The notes below the pieces were generated by a model. It saw nothing but the letters and a program-made list of their open reading frames with translations. It ran no database searches and had not been told where the DNA came from. Of a stretch of DNA of 64,000 bases, positions 1 to 8,878 are shown piece after piece (the stretch's first letter is position 1; every line of letters starts with the position of its first letter). Source of the DNA: Glaesserella parasuis (GTDB lineage: Bacteria; Pseudomonadota; Gammaproteobacteria; Enterobacterales; Pasteurellaceae). A program made the position numbers and the translations under genes. The DNA is taken from assembly GCF_002015085.1 (NCBI RefSeq), contig NZ_MUXW01000001.1, positions 163,089-227,088 on the forward strand. Reading direction: 5' to 3'.

Positions 1-2843
1 TATCTGGAAATAATTCGCTAGAAAATAATGATGTTACTTTAAATTTAAATAATAATTCAGAATCTACAACTCCAGAAAATAATCCTTCTACGCAATCTAA
101 TTCATCAATAAATCCTGTGGATAATCAGCCTTGGGTTAATCCTGAAGTTGAGAGATTAGATAAAAATAATTACCAGCAAACCGCCCAAGAAACAAAATTT
201 ACTAATAGAATTGGGATTGTTGATATGGATTTTAATACACGTGATGATCTTGGCAAAGCCTTTAAATTTGAGAATGGGCTAAGTCGTATAGTTTTAAATG
301 CGGGTTTATATACGTCAGCAAACGGACATAAAAGCTCTCATGGTACGATGGTTGCTGGTGTTATCGATCAGAAAAATAAAAATGCTACGCTTTATGCTTA
401 TACTGCAAAATCCGCTTATATGGAAGCTGTAAGTGCATCTAATCAGCATTACAATGAAGCATACGATCATAAGGTTAGAATATTTAATAACTCTTACGGT
501 AATAATCCACATAGAGATAGTGTAAAAGAAAAAGGATGGGAAAAGTTAGCAGGCTTAGACCTATATAAGCAATTGGCTGCAATGGCAGAAAAAGACAGTA
601 TTTTTGTATGGGCATCTGGCAATGATGGCAAAAAAAGAAATACAGGACAGAATGAATATGCAACCATAGAAGGACACGTTCCTTTAATTAGAGATGGAGC
701 AAGAAAAGGCTGGATTGTTGTAACCTCGGTAAATCCACAAAATAATGGGCTTATGGATTATGCGAGCCAAATAGGAGATAAAGCAAAAAACTGGGGGATT
801 GCTGCACATGGTGAATGGTATTTATTTGATAAACAAGTACGAACAGAAGGAACTTCTTTTGCTACACCTGTTGTTACTGCTGCCGCGGCTAATGTTTGGG
901 AAAAATTTGATTGGATGGATCATCATTTAGTTACTCAAACCATATTATCTACCGCTAATAAATTAAATTCGTCAGATGTGACCGAAGAACCGAATGAACG
1001 TGTAGGTTGGGGCGTGTTAAATCAAGAAAGGGCATTAAACGGGCCAGCTAGATTTGATACAAAACTTTTAACCAATGATAATAAAACCTATGTTGTAGCA
1101 AAATTAGATTATAAACATCATACCAACCGCACTAAATACACTTGGTCCAATAATATTCAAGGTGATGCTGGCTTTAAAAAACAAGGTACTGGAACACTTT
1201 ATTTTACTGGTTCAAATTCTTATAGTGGAAATACAGTTATCGAAAACGGAACTTTGGTAATTGGAAATGAATTAAAACAATCCACAGTAGAAATCCAGTC
1301 ACAGGGAACATTATTAACGAAAAATTTAAATAACTCTCAAACAGAAGTTAAAATAGTAAAAAATGTAGATAATAAAGGTTCCTTGGAGGTTTATGGAAAG
1401 GGGTTAATTATTGAGGGTAATTATACTACTTCAAATAATGCCAGAACGGTTATTGATATAGATAAATCTAAATTAAAAGTAAATGGAACAGTTAATTTAC
1501 AAGGTTCCTATATTGTAGCCGATGTTGAAAATATTAATGAAGTGGTTTCAAGAGATCCTCAAACAAAAACCATTATTGAGTCTCAAAATCCTATTCAAAA
1601 TTATAATGGAGATTACAAAATATCGGATCGTGCTAACCCTTATATTGATTTAAAAGAAATTAAATTAAAAGAAGGGAATAATAAAGAAATTATTGCAACC
1701 TATAAACGAAATGATACAGAATTTGTATTAAAATCTGCCAATGAAAGTTCATTAAAGAATGTTTATACTGCGAGAAGTTTAGATCTTATTTTAGATAGTG
1801 CGAGTGATTCAGGAAACACAAATGGAAACCTCAGAAGTACGGCATTATCCTTTATTAATGCTAAACCACAAGCGGTAGCTTCTGCAGTAGATTCTTTAAG
1901 TGGTGAAATATATCCAGCGGTACATCAAGTAGCACTGAATAGTATTAAAACCTTGAATAGACAAATTGCTAAACAGCAATTCTCAAATATTCAAGATATT
2001 AAGCCTTATCATATTTATACTCAATTAGCTACACAAAGTTTAAAACTTTATCAGGATGATAATTTTGGATTTGCAGATTTAAAAAATAGTGCAGACTCAC
2101 AATTAGTTGGTATAGATAAGCAATTTAATGCCTTTACATTTGGTATGGGATTGCAACGAGTTCATCAAAAATTATCTCCTTTATCTAGTAAAGATCAACA
2201 AGTTGGAAAAGTAGATTTAAAACAACACAGTTTCGCCTTATACGGAAAATATGATTGGAATAAATGGTATTATCTCAGCCAAATCAGTTTTACTGATATT
2301 AAAGGGAAATTAGATAGAACATTGTTATTGCCTAATGGCACACAGACAATTAAAGCTGATTTAAAATTACAAAATTATTCTTTTTATAATGAAACCGGAT
2401 TAAATCTACAATATGAAAAATTAAGATTTAATCCATATGTTGCGTTACATATTAACCGTTTAAAACAGGATTCCATTAATGAAAAAGAAGATTTAGCATT
2501 AAGTATTGATAAATATCATAAAACCCATTATGGATATGAATTGGGCTTAAGATTAAATCAATCATTATCTGAAAAACTTAATATAAATCTAGACATCTCT
2601 TATCTTTATAATAAGAACAGTATGGATAATATAGTAAATGGAAAATATATTATTTCTGACACTGAAACTAAATTATATGGAATGAGATTACCAAGATATG
2701 AATTTAAAACTAGTTTAGGTATGGGCTATTATCTTACTGAAAACCTCAATATTTACGCTAACATAGCTTATTATAGATTGTGGAATAACCCAATGAAATC
2801 CTATTACAAAGAAGGAAATATTGGCGCGAAGTACTATTTCTAA
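1..2843 (+). CDS. Subtilisin-like serine protease autotransporter, 5' end missing (partial)
   Basis: Secreted surface protease of the autotransporter (type Va) class, resembling Pasteurellaceae AasP/Ssa1 and neisserial NalP by family knowledge. The frame is open to the left edge through an Asn/Ser-rich linker, so the GTG at 117 is not the true start and the signal sequence lies outside. Numbering from 117, the S8 triad is visible: Asp36 in GIVDMD, His75 in SSHGTMVAG and Ser247 in GTSFATP. A PATR-type repeat (GTGTLYFTGSNSYSGNT) follows near residues 350-380. The last ~270 residues form the outer-membrane beta-barrel, ending in YYF with the terminal Phe typical of Bam substrates. The passenger would be exported and possibly self-released. 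Two hairpins follow the stop. Its natural substrates cannot be read from the sequence. Confidence 0.93.
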   Translation, partial: SGNNSLENNDVTLNLNNNSESTTPENNPSTQSNSSINPVDNQPWVNPEVERLDKNNYQQTAQETKFTNRIGIVDMDFNTRDDLGKAFKFENGLSRIVLNAGLYTSANGHKSSHGTMVAGVIDQKNKNATLYAYTAKSAYMEAVSASNQHYNEAYDHKVRIFNNSYGNNPHRDSVKEKGWEKLAGLDLYKQLAAMAEKDSIFVWASGNDGKKRNTGQNEYATIEGHVPLIRDGARKGWIVVTSVNPQNNGLMDYASQIGDKAKNWGIAAHGEWYLFDKQVRTEGTSFATPVVTAAAANVWEKFDWMDHHLVTQTILSTANKLNSSDVTEEPNERVGWGVLNQERALNGPARFDTKLLTNDNKTYVVAKLDYKHHTNRTKYTWSNNIQGDAGFKKQGTGTLYFTGSNSYSGNTVIENGTLVIGNELKQSTVEIQSQGTLLTKNLNNSQTEVKIVKNVDNKGSLEVYGKGLIIEGNYTTSNNARTVIDIDKSKLKVNGTVNLQGSYIVADVENINEVVSRDPQTKTIIESQNPIQNYNGDYKISDRANPYIDLKEIKLKEGNNKEIIATYKRNDTEFVLKSANESSLKNVYTARSLDLILDSASDSGNTNGNLRSTALSFINAKPQAVASAVDSLSGEIYPAVHQVALNSIKTLNRQIAKQQFSNIQDIKPYHIYTQLATQSLKLYQDDNFGFADLKNSADSQLVGIDKQFNAFTFGMGLQRVHQKLSPLSSKDQQVGKVDLKQHSFALYGKYDWNKWYYLSQISFTDIKGKLDRTLLLPNGTQTIKADLKLQNYSFYNETGLNLQYEKLRFNPYVALHINRLKQDSINEKEDLALSIDKYHKTHYGYELGLRLNQSLSEKLNINLDISYLYNKNSMDNIVNGKYIISDTETKLYGMRLPRYEFKTSLGMGYYLTENLNIYANIAYYRLWNNPMKSYYKEGNIGAKYYF

Positions 2844-2883
2844 TAGTAATATGATAAACAATCACTTGAAAGCACATTCGTAA

Positions 2884-2911
2884 CCCTGTGGAAATCCCAC
2901 GGGGACTTTTT
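2884..2911 (+). terminator. Intrinsic terminator after the protease autotransporter
   Basis: An 8-bp stem with one G-T wobble (CCCTGTGG, loop AAATC, then CCACGGGG) is followed by ACTTTTT about 40 bases after the autotransporter stop codon. Confidence 0.7.
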
Positions 2912-2986
2912 GCTTAATCATTGCTATATTCTTTATTTTCAGACTTTGGCAAAATGGGCAGTTTTTTGTTCATATTTCAAAAAGAG

Positions 2987-3026
2987 GGCTTAAAGCCTTG
3001 TACTATAAGGCTTTAAGCCACTTTTT
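2987..3026. terminator. Hairpin, probable bidirectional terminator
   Basis: A perfect 13-bp stem (GGCTTAAAGCCTT with AAGGCTTTAAGCC, 7-nt loop) has ACTTTTT on the plus side and CTCTTTTT on the minus side. It separates the plus-strand autotransporter from the minus-strand lipoprotein pseudogene. Confidence 0.65.
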
Positions 3027-3134
3027 AGCAACAAATTTGTCTATTACACATTTTTTGCCGAATCAAACCGCTTGTTGTAAGGGTTATTTATCGAATTTCC
3101 TCCTTTCCATCACGTTAATCCGTTATTTTATTTA

Positions 3135-3703
3135 TCAATACAAGCGGTGAGTAATGTAAAGAGGAATGAAAACCACGCTTCCTATACCCCAAACAAGAAC
3201 CATTCCAGTAGCTTCACTATCTAAAGTTATTTTTTCTGAATATGCTATAAATTGTGTTTGTAGTGGCTGTTCTAATTTGGCTTTGTTCAGAACTGCATCT
3301 TGATTTTCAATTTTGACCAACTTCCCATAAATGTCATAAAACTGTTCTGATGATTTCTTATTATGTAAAGAAGTGAGTTTTACCCTAGACTCAATATTAG
3401 GTGTTTTCATTTGATTTCTGATATAAATAATCTCTGCTTTAGTAACAGATTTCATTTTTTCTGATTGAATAAAACGAGAATAAATTCGGTGGTTTTCCGC
3501 TCTTGATAATCAGCATTCTCCTTGTTACTGCTTTCAAATTAATAACTATGCAAATCTCCGACAACATATAATTTATTATCAGCAATAAAAAATGCTCGGA
3601 TTGTTTCTGTTTTGGTATTTTCATCTTGATACTCTGTTTTAGTACAAGCGGTCATAAAACATAAAATCAAACAGTAACAAAAAAAGCGTTTTAAGATTTG
3701 CAT
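3135..3703 (-). pseudogene. Small lipoprotein gene broken by a stop codon and a frameshift
   Basis: The 5' part starts at the ATG at 3703 behind a GAGGA ribosome binding site and encodes a short signal peptide with a lipobox (FMTAC), so the ancestral product was probably a lipoprotein. It runs into a TAA at 3539-3541. The same frame then stays open (FESSNKENADYQ...), and from about 3510 the coding signal moves to another frame (RAENHRIYSRFIQSEK), which continues as 106 residues to the stop at 3135, with a C-terminal hydrophobic stretch near VLVWGIGSVVFIPLY. Joining the pieces gives one continuous protein of about 185 residues. Function is unknown. It is tightly spaced behind ilvM. The alternative, two small independent genes, seems less likely because the second piece has no good ribosome binding site. 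Confidence 0.65.
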
Positions 3704-3722
3704 AGTTTTCTCCTCAGAATAA

Positions 3723-3941
3723 CTATGAAATAGCCACCACATCTGGCAATTTCACTAACTGATTAAGTAGTAATTCCATCGCTCTTTCACTCTGAACGGT
3801 GACATTTAACGTAATTCCCGAACCATTATTTTCTGCATTGAGTGATAGCACTTCAAACCCACGGTGGCGGATCACTCTGAGTAAACGCTCAAGGGTTTCA
3901 GGGCGTTTATTAGCTTTGATAACGAATTGATATTGTTGCAT
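3723..3941 (-). CDS. ilvM: Acetolactate synthase small (regulatory) subunit
   Basis: Regulatory partner of the IlvG catalytic subunit in the first common step of Ile/Val/Leu synthesis. The 72 residues form a single ACT domain (QYQFVIKANKRPETLERLLRVIRHRGF), slightly shorter than E. coli IlvM. The start at 3941 has an AAGGAG site just upstream, and the gene lies 11 bases after ilvG, so the two are surely co-transcribed. In E. coli ilvD, ilvA and ilvE follow; here a decayed lipoprotein gene follows instead, so the rest of the pathway must be encoded elsewhere. Confidence 0.93.
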   Translation of the reverse strand: MQQYQFVIKANKRPETLERLLRVIRHRGFEVLSLNAENNGSGITLNVTVQSERAMELLLNQLVKLPDVVAIS

Positions 3942-3952
3942 TTTTCTTCTCC

Positions 3953-5611
3953 TTAAACCCCAATGTCTTCATCTAACATATCTGTATTGCACGCATTTGG
4001 TGGAACGAGTGGCCACACATTTTCTTCATCTGGGATACAAACGTGCAATAAATACGCTCCTTTGCTGTTGAGTAAGCGGTCTAATGCGGTTGAAACTTCC
4101 CCTGCTTTTTCAATGCGTTCTGCTGGAATGTCAAAGGCGTTAGCTAGCATCACAAAGTCTGGGTTGTCATCTAAAATGGTTTGACTGTGGCGACCATGGA
4201 AAAAGAGCGATTGCCATTGACGCACCATTCCTAAACGTTGGTTGTCGAGTAACAGAATTTTGACAGGTAAATTGCCACGTTTGATTGAGCCGAGTTCTTG
4301 AATATTCATCATAAAAGAGCCATCTCCCGTAATCACAATGGTTGGATCCGTTGGGCGAGCTTTGACCGCACCCGCCGCTGCTGGCAGACCAAATCCCATT
4401 GTGCCGAACCCAGCAGAAGTGATGTAGTTTTCAGGGGAATAATGCTGCATATGCTGTGCTGACCACATTTGGTGCTGGCCAACGTCAGTAGTAATAATCG
4501 CATTTTGCGGTTTGCGTTGTGAAAGGGTGTGTAACAACGCCCAAGGGTCGATTTCGCCTTCGCCTACATTTTCTTGATAGCTGAAGTCAAAATCCGCTTT
4601 CAGCTTACGCACATCAGCTCGCCAGCTTTCAATCTCTAACGGTTGGGTAAGTGCGGTCACTGCCTCGATTAAATCTCCTTGCAATGCTACATCTGCTTTG
4701 CGTAGCTTGTTGATTTCAGCTACATCAATATCAATATGAATCACTTTGGCGTGCGGTGCAAAGGTGTCAAGTTTACCTGTCACACGGTCGTCAAATCTAG
4801 CCCCACAAGCGATGAGTAAATCACTTTCTTGTACTGCATAGTTAGCCGCTTTCGTGCCGTGCATACCGATCATTCCCATATAGAGTGGGTGTTGTGGCGG
4901 AATGGTTCCTAAGCCTTTCAAGGTAGAAACAGACGGAATATTTGCAACATCTAGGAAAGATCTAACCGCTTGCACGCCATCTGCCATACCAACACCACCG
5001 CCAACATAAAGAATAGGGCGTTTTGCTTGAGCTAACAAGACTTTGGCTTGTACAAGTGCGGATGGATTTTGTGTTTTAGCCGCCACTTTTTTATAGACGA
5101 CGGGGGAAAGTGATGTTGGAGCGAATTGCACATCTTTAGGAATATCGACAAGCACAGGACCAGGGCGACCACTTTGTGCAATTTGGAACGCTTTGGCGAT
5201 AATTTCAGGTAGTTCATCAATGTTTTGCACGATGAAACTGTGTTTGGTACAAGCAAGGGATAAGCCTAATACATCTGCCTCTTGAAAAGCATCTGTACCG
5301 ATAAAGGCTGAAGCCACTTGCCCTGTAATTGCTACGATAGGAATAGAATCCATTAAGGCATCGCCTAAGCCTGTAACTAGGTTGGTTGCCCCTGGGCCTG
5401 AAGTCGCAATACAAACGCCTGTCTTGCCTGTTGCCCGAGCATAACCGATAGCAGCCATTGCAGCACCTTGCTCGTTACGACAAAGTAGATGATCTAAACC
5501 TGAATCGTAAATCGCATCATAGACAGGCATAATTGCCCCGCCTGGATAGCCAAAAAGAGATGTCACACCGTGAGCTTTCAAACACTCAACGACTAAATTT
5601 GCTCCGTTCAT
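3953..5611 (-). CDS. ilvG: Acetolactate synthase large (catalytic) subunit
   Basis: ThDP-dependent acetohydroxyacid synthase II large subunit, which condenses pyruvate with pyruvate or 2-oxobutyrate in the cytoplasm. Its 552 residues match the family length (about 548). Visible landmarks are the catalytic Glu47 in RNEQGA, the ThDP-binding GDGSFMMN motif near residue 430, and the SGPGATN signature. It is intact, unlike the frameshifted ilvG of E. coli K-12. Transcription is expected to be attenuated by the leader peptide and terminator between 5664 and 5804. It forms a two-gene operon with ilvM. Confidence 0.97.
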   Translation of the reverse strand: MNGANLVVECLKAHGVTSLFGYPGGAIMPVYDAIYDSGLDHLLCRNEQGAAMAAIGYARATGKTGVCIATSGPGATNLVTGLGDALMDSIPIVAITGQVASAFIGTDAFQEADVLGLSLACTKHSFIVQNIDELPEIIAKAFQIAQSGRPGPVLVDIPKDVQFAPTSLSPVVYKKVAAKTQNPSALVQAKVLLAQAKRPILYVGGGVGMADGVQAVRSFLDVANIPSVSTLKGLGTIPPQHPLYMGMIGMHGTKAANYAVQESDLLIACGARFDDRVTGKLDTFAPHAKVIHIDIDVAEINKLRKADVALQGDLIEAVTALTQPLEIESWRADVRKLKADFDFSYQENVGEGEIDPWALLHTLSQRKPQNAIITTDVGQHQMWSAQHMQHYSPENYITSAGFGTMGFGLPAAAGAVKARPTDPTIVITGDGSFMMNIQELGSIKRGNLPVKILLLDNQRLGMVRQWQSLFFHGRHSQTILDDNPDFVMLANAFDIPAERIEKAGEVSTALDRLLNSKGAYLLHVCIPDEENVWPLVPPNACNTDMLDEDIGV

Positions 5612-5663
5612 AAATTACCTTTTTAATGTTGTGTCGCTACTTTAGTTAAGGCTTTTATGTAAT

Positions 5664-5694
5664 AAAAAACCCTCACTAAAACTAGCGAGGGTTT
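5664..5694 (-). terminator. ilvGM attenuator terminator
   Basis: On the minus strand a 12-bp stem with one G-T wobble and a GTTT loop ends in a run of six T. Its left arm contains AACCCTCGC, exactly complementary to GCGAGGGTT in the ilvL coding region (about 5730-5738), so ribosome position on the leader can select antiterminator or terminator. It lies between ilvL and ilvG. Confidence 0.88.
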
Positions 5695-5714
5695 GTGGAT
5701 CTCATTATACAATT

Positions 5715-5804
5715 CTAATTGCGAGCCAACTTAACCCTCGCGGCGATAATAATCACAACGAGATTAATAATAAGGCTAACAAGAGAACGTAATGTCATTT
5801 TCAT
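5715..5804 (-). CDS. ilvL: ilvGM operon leader peptide
   Basis: A 29-residue ORF beginning MKMTLRSLVSLI contains a dense run of Leu, Val and Ile codons (SLIINLVVIIIAARVK), the expected control codons for branched-chain amino-acid attenuation. It ends 20 bases before the attenuator hairpin and about 100 bases before ilvG. When charged Leu/Val/Ile tRNAs are scarce a stalled ribosome would favour the antiterminator formed by GCGAGGGTT and AACCCTCGC. The peptide itself probably has no function after translation. The call rests on composition, position and the matching RNA structures. Confidence 0.88.
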   Translation of the reverse strand: MKMTLRSLVSLIINLVVIIIAARVKLARN

Positions 5805-6000
5805 TTATCAATAAAAGCTTGAGTGGCCATATAAATAGCATATTTTTTGTATAAAACAAATAAATTTTTTATCTCTTTATGAAAAAAAGCAAACGATTAG
5901 CTTTAAATAGACTAAATTTACTTGCGTAGTGGGGGGCTAGGGTTGAAAATGCCCAAATTATCACTATTTAATCAGCCACTAACTTCTATAAGGAATTTCT

Positions 6001-6468
6001 ATGCCATTACTTCTCTTTTTAGCTGGGCTATTTTTATACATCTACATTGAAATCTCTCTGTTAGTAAGCGTTGGCTCTGCTATCGGGGTTTTACCCCTGA
6101 TTTTATTAATGATCACTATTTCAGCGGTCGGTTTATGGTTGGTGAAATTAAGAGGAATAATGACCATAGTACAGATCCGCCAAGAGATCGCACAAGGAAA
6201 GATCCCAGCACAAGCGGTGACGTCTTCGATCTTTTTTGCAATCGCAGGGGTATTGCTGATTATCCCAGGTTTTTTGAGCGATATTTTAGCGTTATTGCTT
6301 CTATTGCCGATAACTCGCCAATTGCTACAAGCAATGTTTATGAAACTGTTTGCAAGTCGTGTGAAATTTATGTCCTTTGGCTCAATGAACAGAACTTCCT
6401 CTCAAAATAATACAACGTTTGAAGCGGAATTTGAGCATAAGCAAGATGAAGATAAGTGGTTGAAATAA
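6001..6468 (+). CDS. fxsA: FxsA family inner-membrane protein
   Basis: A small membrane protein of the FxsA family, named for suppression of F-plasmid exclusion of phage T7 when overproduced in E. coli; its normal role is not established. The 155 residues contain an N-terminal hydrophobic pair (residues 1-45), a short loop with KLRGIMTIVQIRQEI, and a second hydrophobic region (near 75-105, FFAIAGVLLIIPGFLSDIL) with the family's IPGFLSD motif. A charged tail follows. A ribosome binding site AAGGAA precedes the ATG. It stands alone, upstream of usg. Confidence 0.9.
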   Translation: MPLLLFLAGLFLYIYIEISLLVSVGSAIGVLPLILLMITISAVGLWLVKLRGIMTIVQIRQEIAQGKIPAQAVTSSIFFAIAGVLLIIPGFLSDILALLLLLPITRQLLQAMFMKLFASRVKFMSFGSMNRTSSQNNTTFEAEFEHKQDEDKWLK

Positions 6469-6610
6469 TGATAAATTTCATAATGATACATATCAAAGAT
6501 TCACGACATATAATGAGATTCAAAAATCAATATCTGAGGTCTATTTTTCCTTTCGCAATTGCGATAAAAAAGAGTAAAATTAGCCTTTATTTTGACAAGA
6601 GAGAAACAAA

Positions 6611-7600
6611 ATGGCAAACATTCGTTTAGCAATTGCAGCAGATTTTTTATTAGCCGAGAAATTATTAGAAGCCTTAGAACAAAGTAGTTTAGATTTTGAA
6701 CAAATTTCAGCCGTTGAATTGGAAAGTTTTGGCGAAGAACATTCTCTGCGTTTCGGTGCAAAAGCTGTTGAGCAAATCGCTGTTGAAGATGTCAATTGGT
6801 CGCAATTTAGTCACGTTCTCTTTGCAGGCAAAATGGCAAATGCTGAATTGCTGGCTCAAGCGGTACAAGCAGGTTGTGTGATTTTAGATCTCTACGGCAT
6901 TTCTGCATTAATCGGCAATGTGCCTGTGATTGTGCCAAGTGTAAACAATGAAATGATCGCCAATGTGCGTGAGCGAAATATTGTTGCGTTAGCAAATCCA
7001 CAAATCAGCCAATTAGCACTTGCCTTAAAACCGTTGTTGGACCAGCCTATTCAACATATTTTTGTTACATCACTATTGCCATCGGCCTATTTTGGTGATG
7101 AAAAAGTGCGTGAGTTAGCAGGGCAAACTGCTCAGTTGTTAAATGGTATTCCCCTTGATGATGAAAAACCACGCGTGGCGTTTGATGCTGTGCCTGCCAA
7201 TGTGCAAGGTGATGAAAAACATCTGCCGTTCTCTCGTGCCTTTGAGTTACAACTTGCAAAAGTTCTGCCAAATCTAACCGCTAGTGTGACTTTCCATTCC
7301 GTGCAAGTGCCTGTTTTCTATGGTATTTCACAGATGATCAGGGTGCAATCTGAGTATGCTTTAGATGCAACCGCATTAAGTGAGCAGTGGCAACAACAAG
7401 CGTGGGTAAAATTTAACTCTGATAATGTAATTACCCCTGTTAAAAATGGTGAAGATGAAGAAACGAATCTCTTACAGATTAGCCAACTACTCAATAAAAA
7501 TGAAAACGCACTACAATTCTGGACAGTGGCTGATGAACAGCGTTTTAGCTTAGCGTTCTTGGCGGTGGAGTTGTTGAAAGAAGTAATCACTAGCTATTAA
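6611..7600 (+). CDS. usg: Usg-like protein, aspartate-semialdehyde dehydrogenase homologue
   Basis: Related to aspartate-semialdehyde dehydrogenases, with an N-terminal nucleotide-binding-like region (MANIRLAIAADFLLAEKLLEAL) and a C-terminal dimerisation-type region; 329 residues, close to E. coli Usg. Where true ASADH enzymes have the catalytic Cys in NP(G/N)CST, this protein reads ALANPQISQLA, so the nucleophile is missing and dehydrogenase activity is unlikely. The glycine-rich dinucleotide motif GATGxVG is also replaced (AIAADFLLA). In enterobacteria usg lies near truA and accC/folC genes; here it sits between fxsA and a transporter. The role is unknown. The start is supported by AAGAGAG just upstream. 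Confidence 0.8.
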   Translation: MANIRLAIAADFLLAEKLLEALEQSSLDFEQISAVELESFGEEHSLRFGAKAVEQIAVEDVNWSQFSHVLFAGKMANAELLAQAVQAGCVILDLYGISALIGNVPVIVPSVNNEMIANVRERNIVALANPQISQLALALKPLLDQPIQHIFVTSLLPSAYFGDEKVRELAGQTAQLLNGIPLDDEKPRVAFDAVPANVQGDEKHLPFSRAFELQLAKVLPNLTASVTFHSVQVPVFYGISQMIRVQSEYALDATALSEQWQQQAWVKFNSDNVITPVKNGEDEETNLLQISQLLNKNENALQFWTVADEQRFSLAFLAVELLKEVITSY

Positions 7601-7672
7601 CATAGTCGGATCTAAAAATACAAACATTTGATATACCATCACTCAATCACATAGCAATATATTCTCGTAGAT

Positions 7673-8713
7673 ATGGAACAAAATTCTTCTTTAACTCAGA
7701 TTCTGGTAGCTACTGCTGCTATTGTAATTATTTTGGCGGGTATTAAATTATCCGTTGAGATCGTTATTCCTTTCTTATTATCTCTTTTTATTGCAATTAT
7801 TTGTTCTCCTATTATCAAATATCTAACCTCTCATAAAGTCCCTTTGTGGCTGGCAATCACTATACTCCTTATTCTATTTTTACTTGGATTCTTTTTTCTG
7901 GCAGGACTAATCAACAGTACAGTACAAGAATTTACAGCATCAATTCCACAATACAAAATTCTTCTATCTGAACGTATTGCTGCCGCAATGCTCCTTGTTG
8001 ATAACTGGAATATCCCGGTTTCAATATCTCGTGAACAGATCCAAGAACAGCTAGACCCAAGCATTATTATGAACTTTGTTAGTCGCTTATTACTTAGCTT
8101 CTCAGGCGTCGTCACAAATATTTTTGTACTCTTATTAGTCGTTGTGTTCATGTTATTTGAGGCTCCAACCGCTAAACATAAACTTATCGTGGCTCTTAGA
8201 GGCAATAAAAATGTGGAATCGGAAGAAAGCCATATCAACCGAGTATTACAGGGAGTTATTAGCTATCTTGGCATAAAAACGATTGTAAGCCTGCTTACTG
8301 GGATATCTATTTGGGTGTTACTTGAAATAGCTGATGTACAATATGCTGTATTATGGGGCACATTAAGCTTCCTACTCAACTATATTCCAAACATAGGTTC
8401 AATCATTGCTGGTGTACCTATTGCTGTACAAGCATTTCTATTGAATGGCTTTTCTGTTGGATTGGGAGTATCCGTCGGTATCATTGCAATCAATATGGTA
8501 ATTGGCAATATTCTAGAACCTAGAATGATGGGGAGAACCCTTGGTCTCTCAACTCTCGTTGTATTCTTGTCACTACTTTTCTGGGGATGGTTACTCGGTA
8601 CAGTAGGAATGCTACTTTCTGTTCCATTGACAATGGCTCTCAAAATTGCATTAGAATCAAGCCCTAAAACGATCCATTATGCAGGCTTATTAGGAGATAT
8701 TAATAAACGCTAA
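7673..8713 (+). CDS. AI-2E family transporter (PerM/TqsA-like)
   Basis: Inner-membrane protein of the AI-2 exporter superfamily (UPF0118). The 346 residues show two N-terminal hydrophobic segments (about 10-30 and 35-50), a third at about 60-85, a soluble loop (about 90-155), and four to five further segments after residue 155. The family signature is visible in LNYIPNIGSIIAG and near GNILEPRMMGRTLGLSTLVVF. Members include TqsA, which exports autoinducer-2 in E. coli, PerM, and Na+/H+ antiporters, so the substrate cannot be assigned. It appears to be a single-gene unit. The ribosome binding site is weak. Confidence 0.88.
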   Translation: MEQNSSLTQILVATAAIVIILAGIKLSVEIVIPFLLSLFIAIICSPIIKYLTSHKVPLWLAITILLILFLLGFFFLAGLINSTVQEFTASIPQYKILLSERIAAAMLLVDNWNIPVSISREQIQEQLDPSIIMNFVSRLLLSFSGVVTNIFVLLLVVVFMLFEAPTAKHKLIVALRGNKNVESEESHINRVLQGVISYLGIKTIVSLLTGISIWVLLEIADVQYAVLWGTLSFLLNYIPNIGSIIAGVPIAVQAFLLNGFSVGLGVSVGIIAINMVIGNILEPRMMGRTLGLSTLVVFLSLLFWGWLLGTVGMLLSVPLTMALKIALESSPKTIHYAGLLGDINKR

Positions 8714-8793
8714 TGCTCTTATTTTTGCGCTTTAAATACATTAAATAACCTATATGTTTCTTATAGCACTCAACCTAAATATTTTTAACATCT

Positions 8794-8809
8794 ACGCAAA
8801 CGATTGCTT
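8794..8809. promoter_or_regulatory. PurR-like operator upstream of purine permease
   Basis: ACGCAAACGATTGCTT closely matches the PurR palindrome ACGCAAACGTTTGCGT and lies 70 bases before the permease start, where repression by PurR with hypoxanthine or guanine would make sense. The match is by eye. Confidence 0.6.
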
Positions 8810-8878
8810 TTTGGTTTATCTTTGTGTACAATCTTCGACCCTTTAATCATACTATATATTTATTGAGGTTTTTCCATT

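Noticed and set aside
5888..5903. A PurR-like sequence (GCAAACGATTAGCT) upstream of fxsA
   Set aside because: The match is weaker than the one at 8794 and fxsA has no known link to purines.
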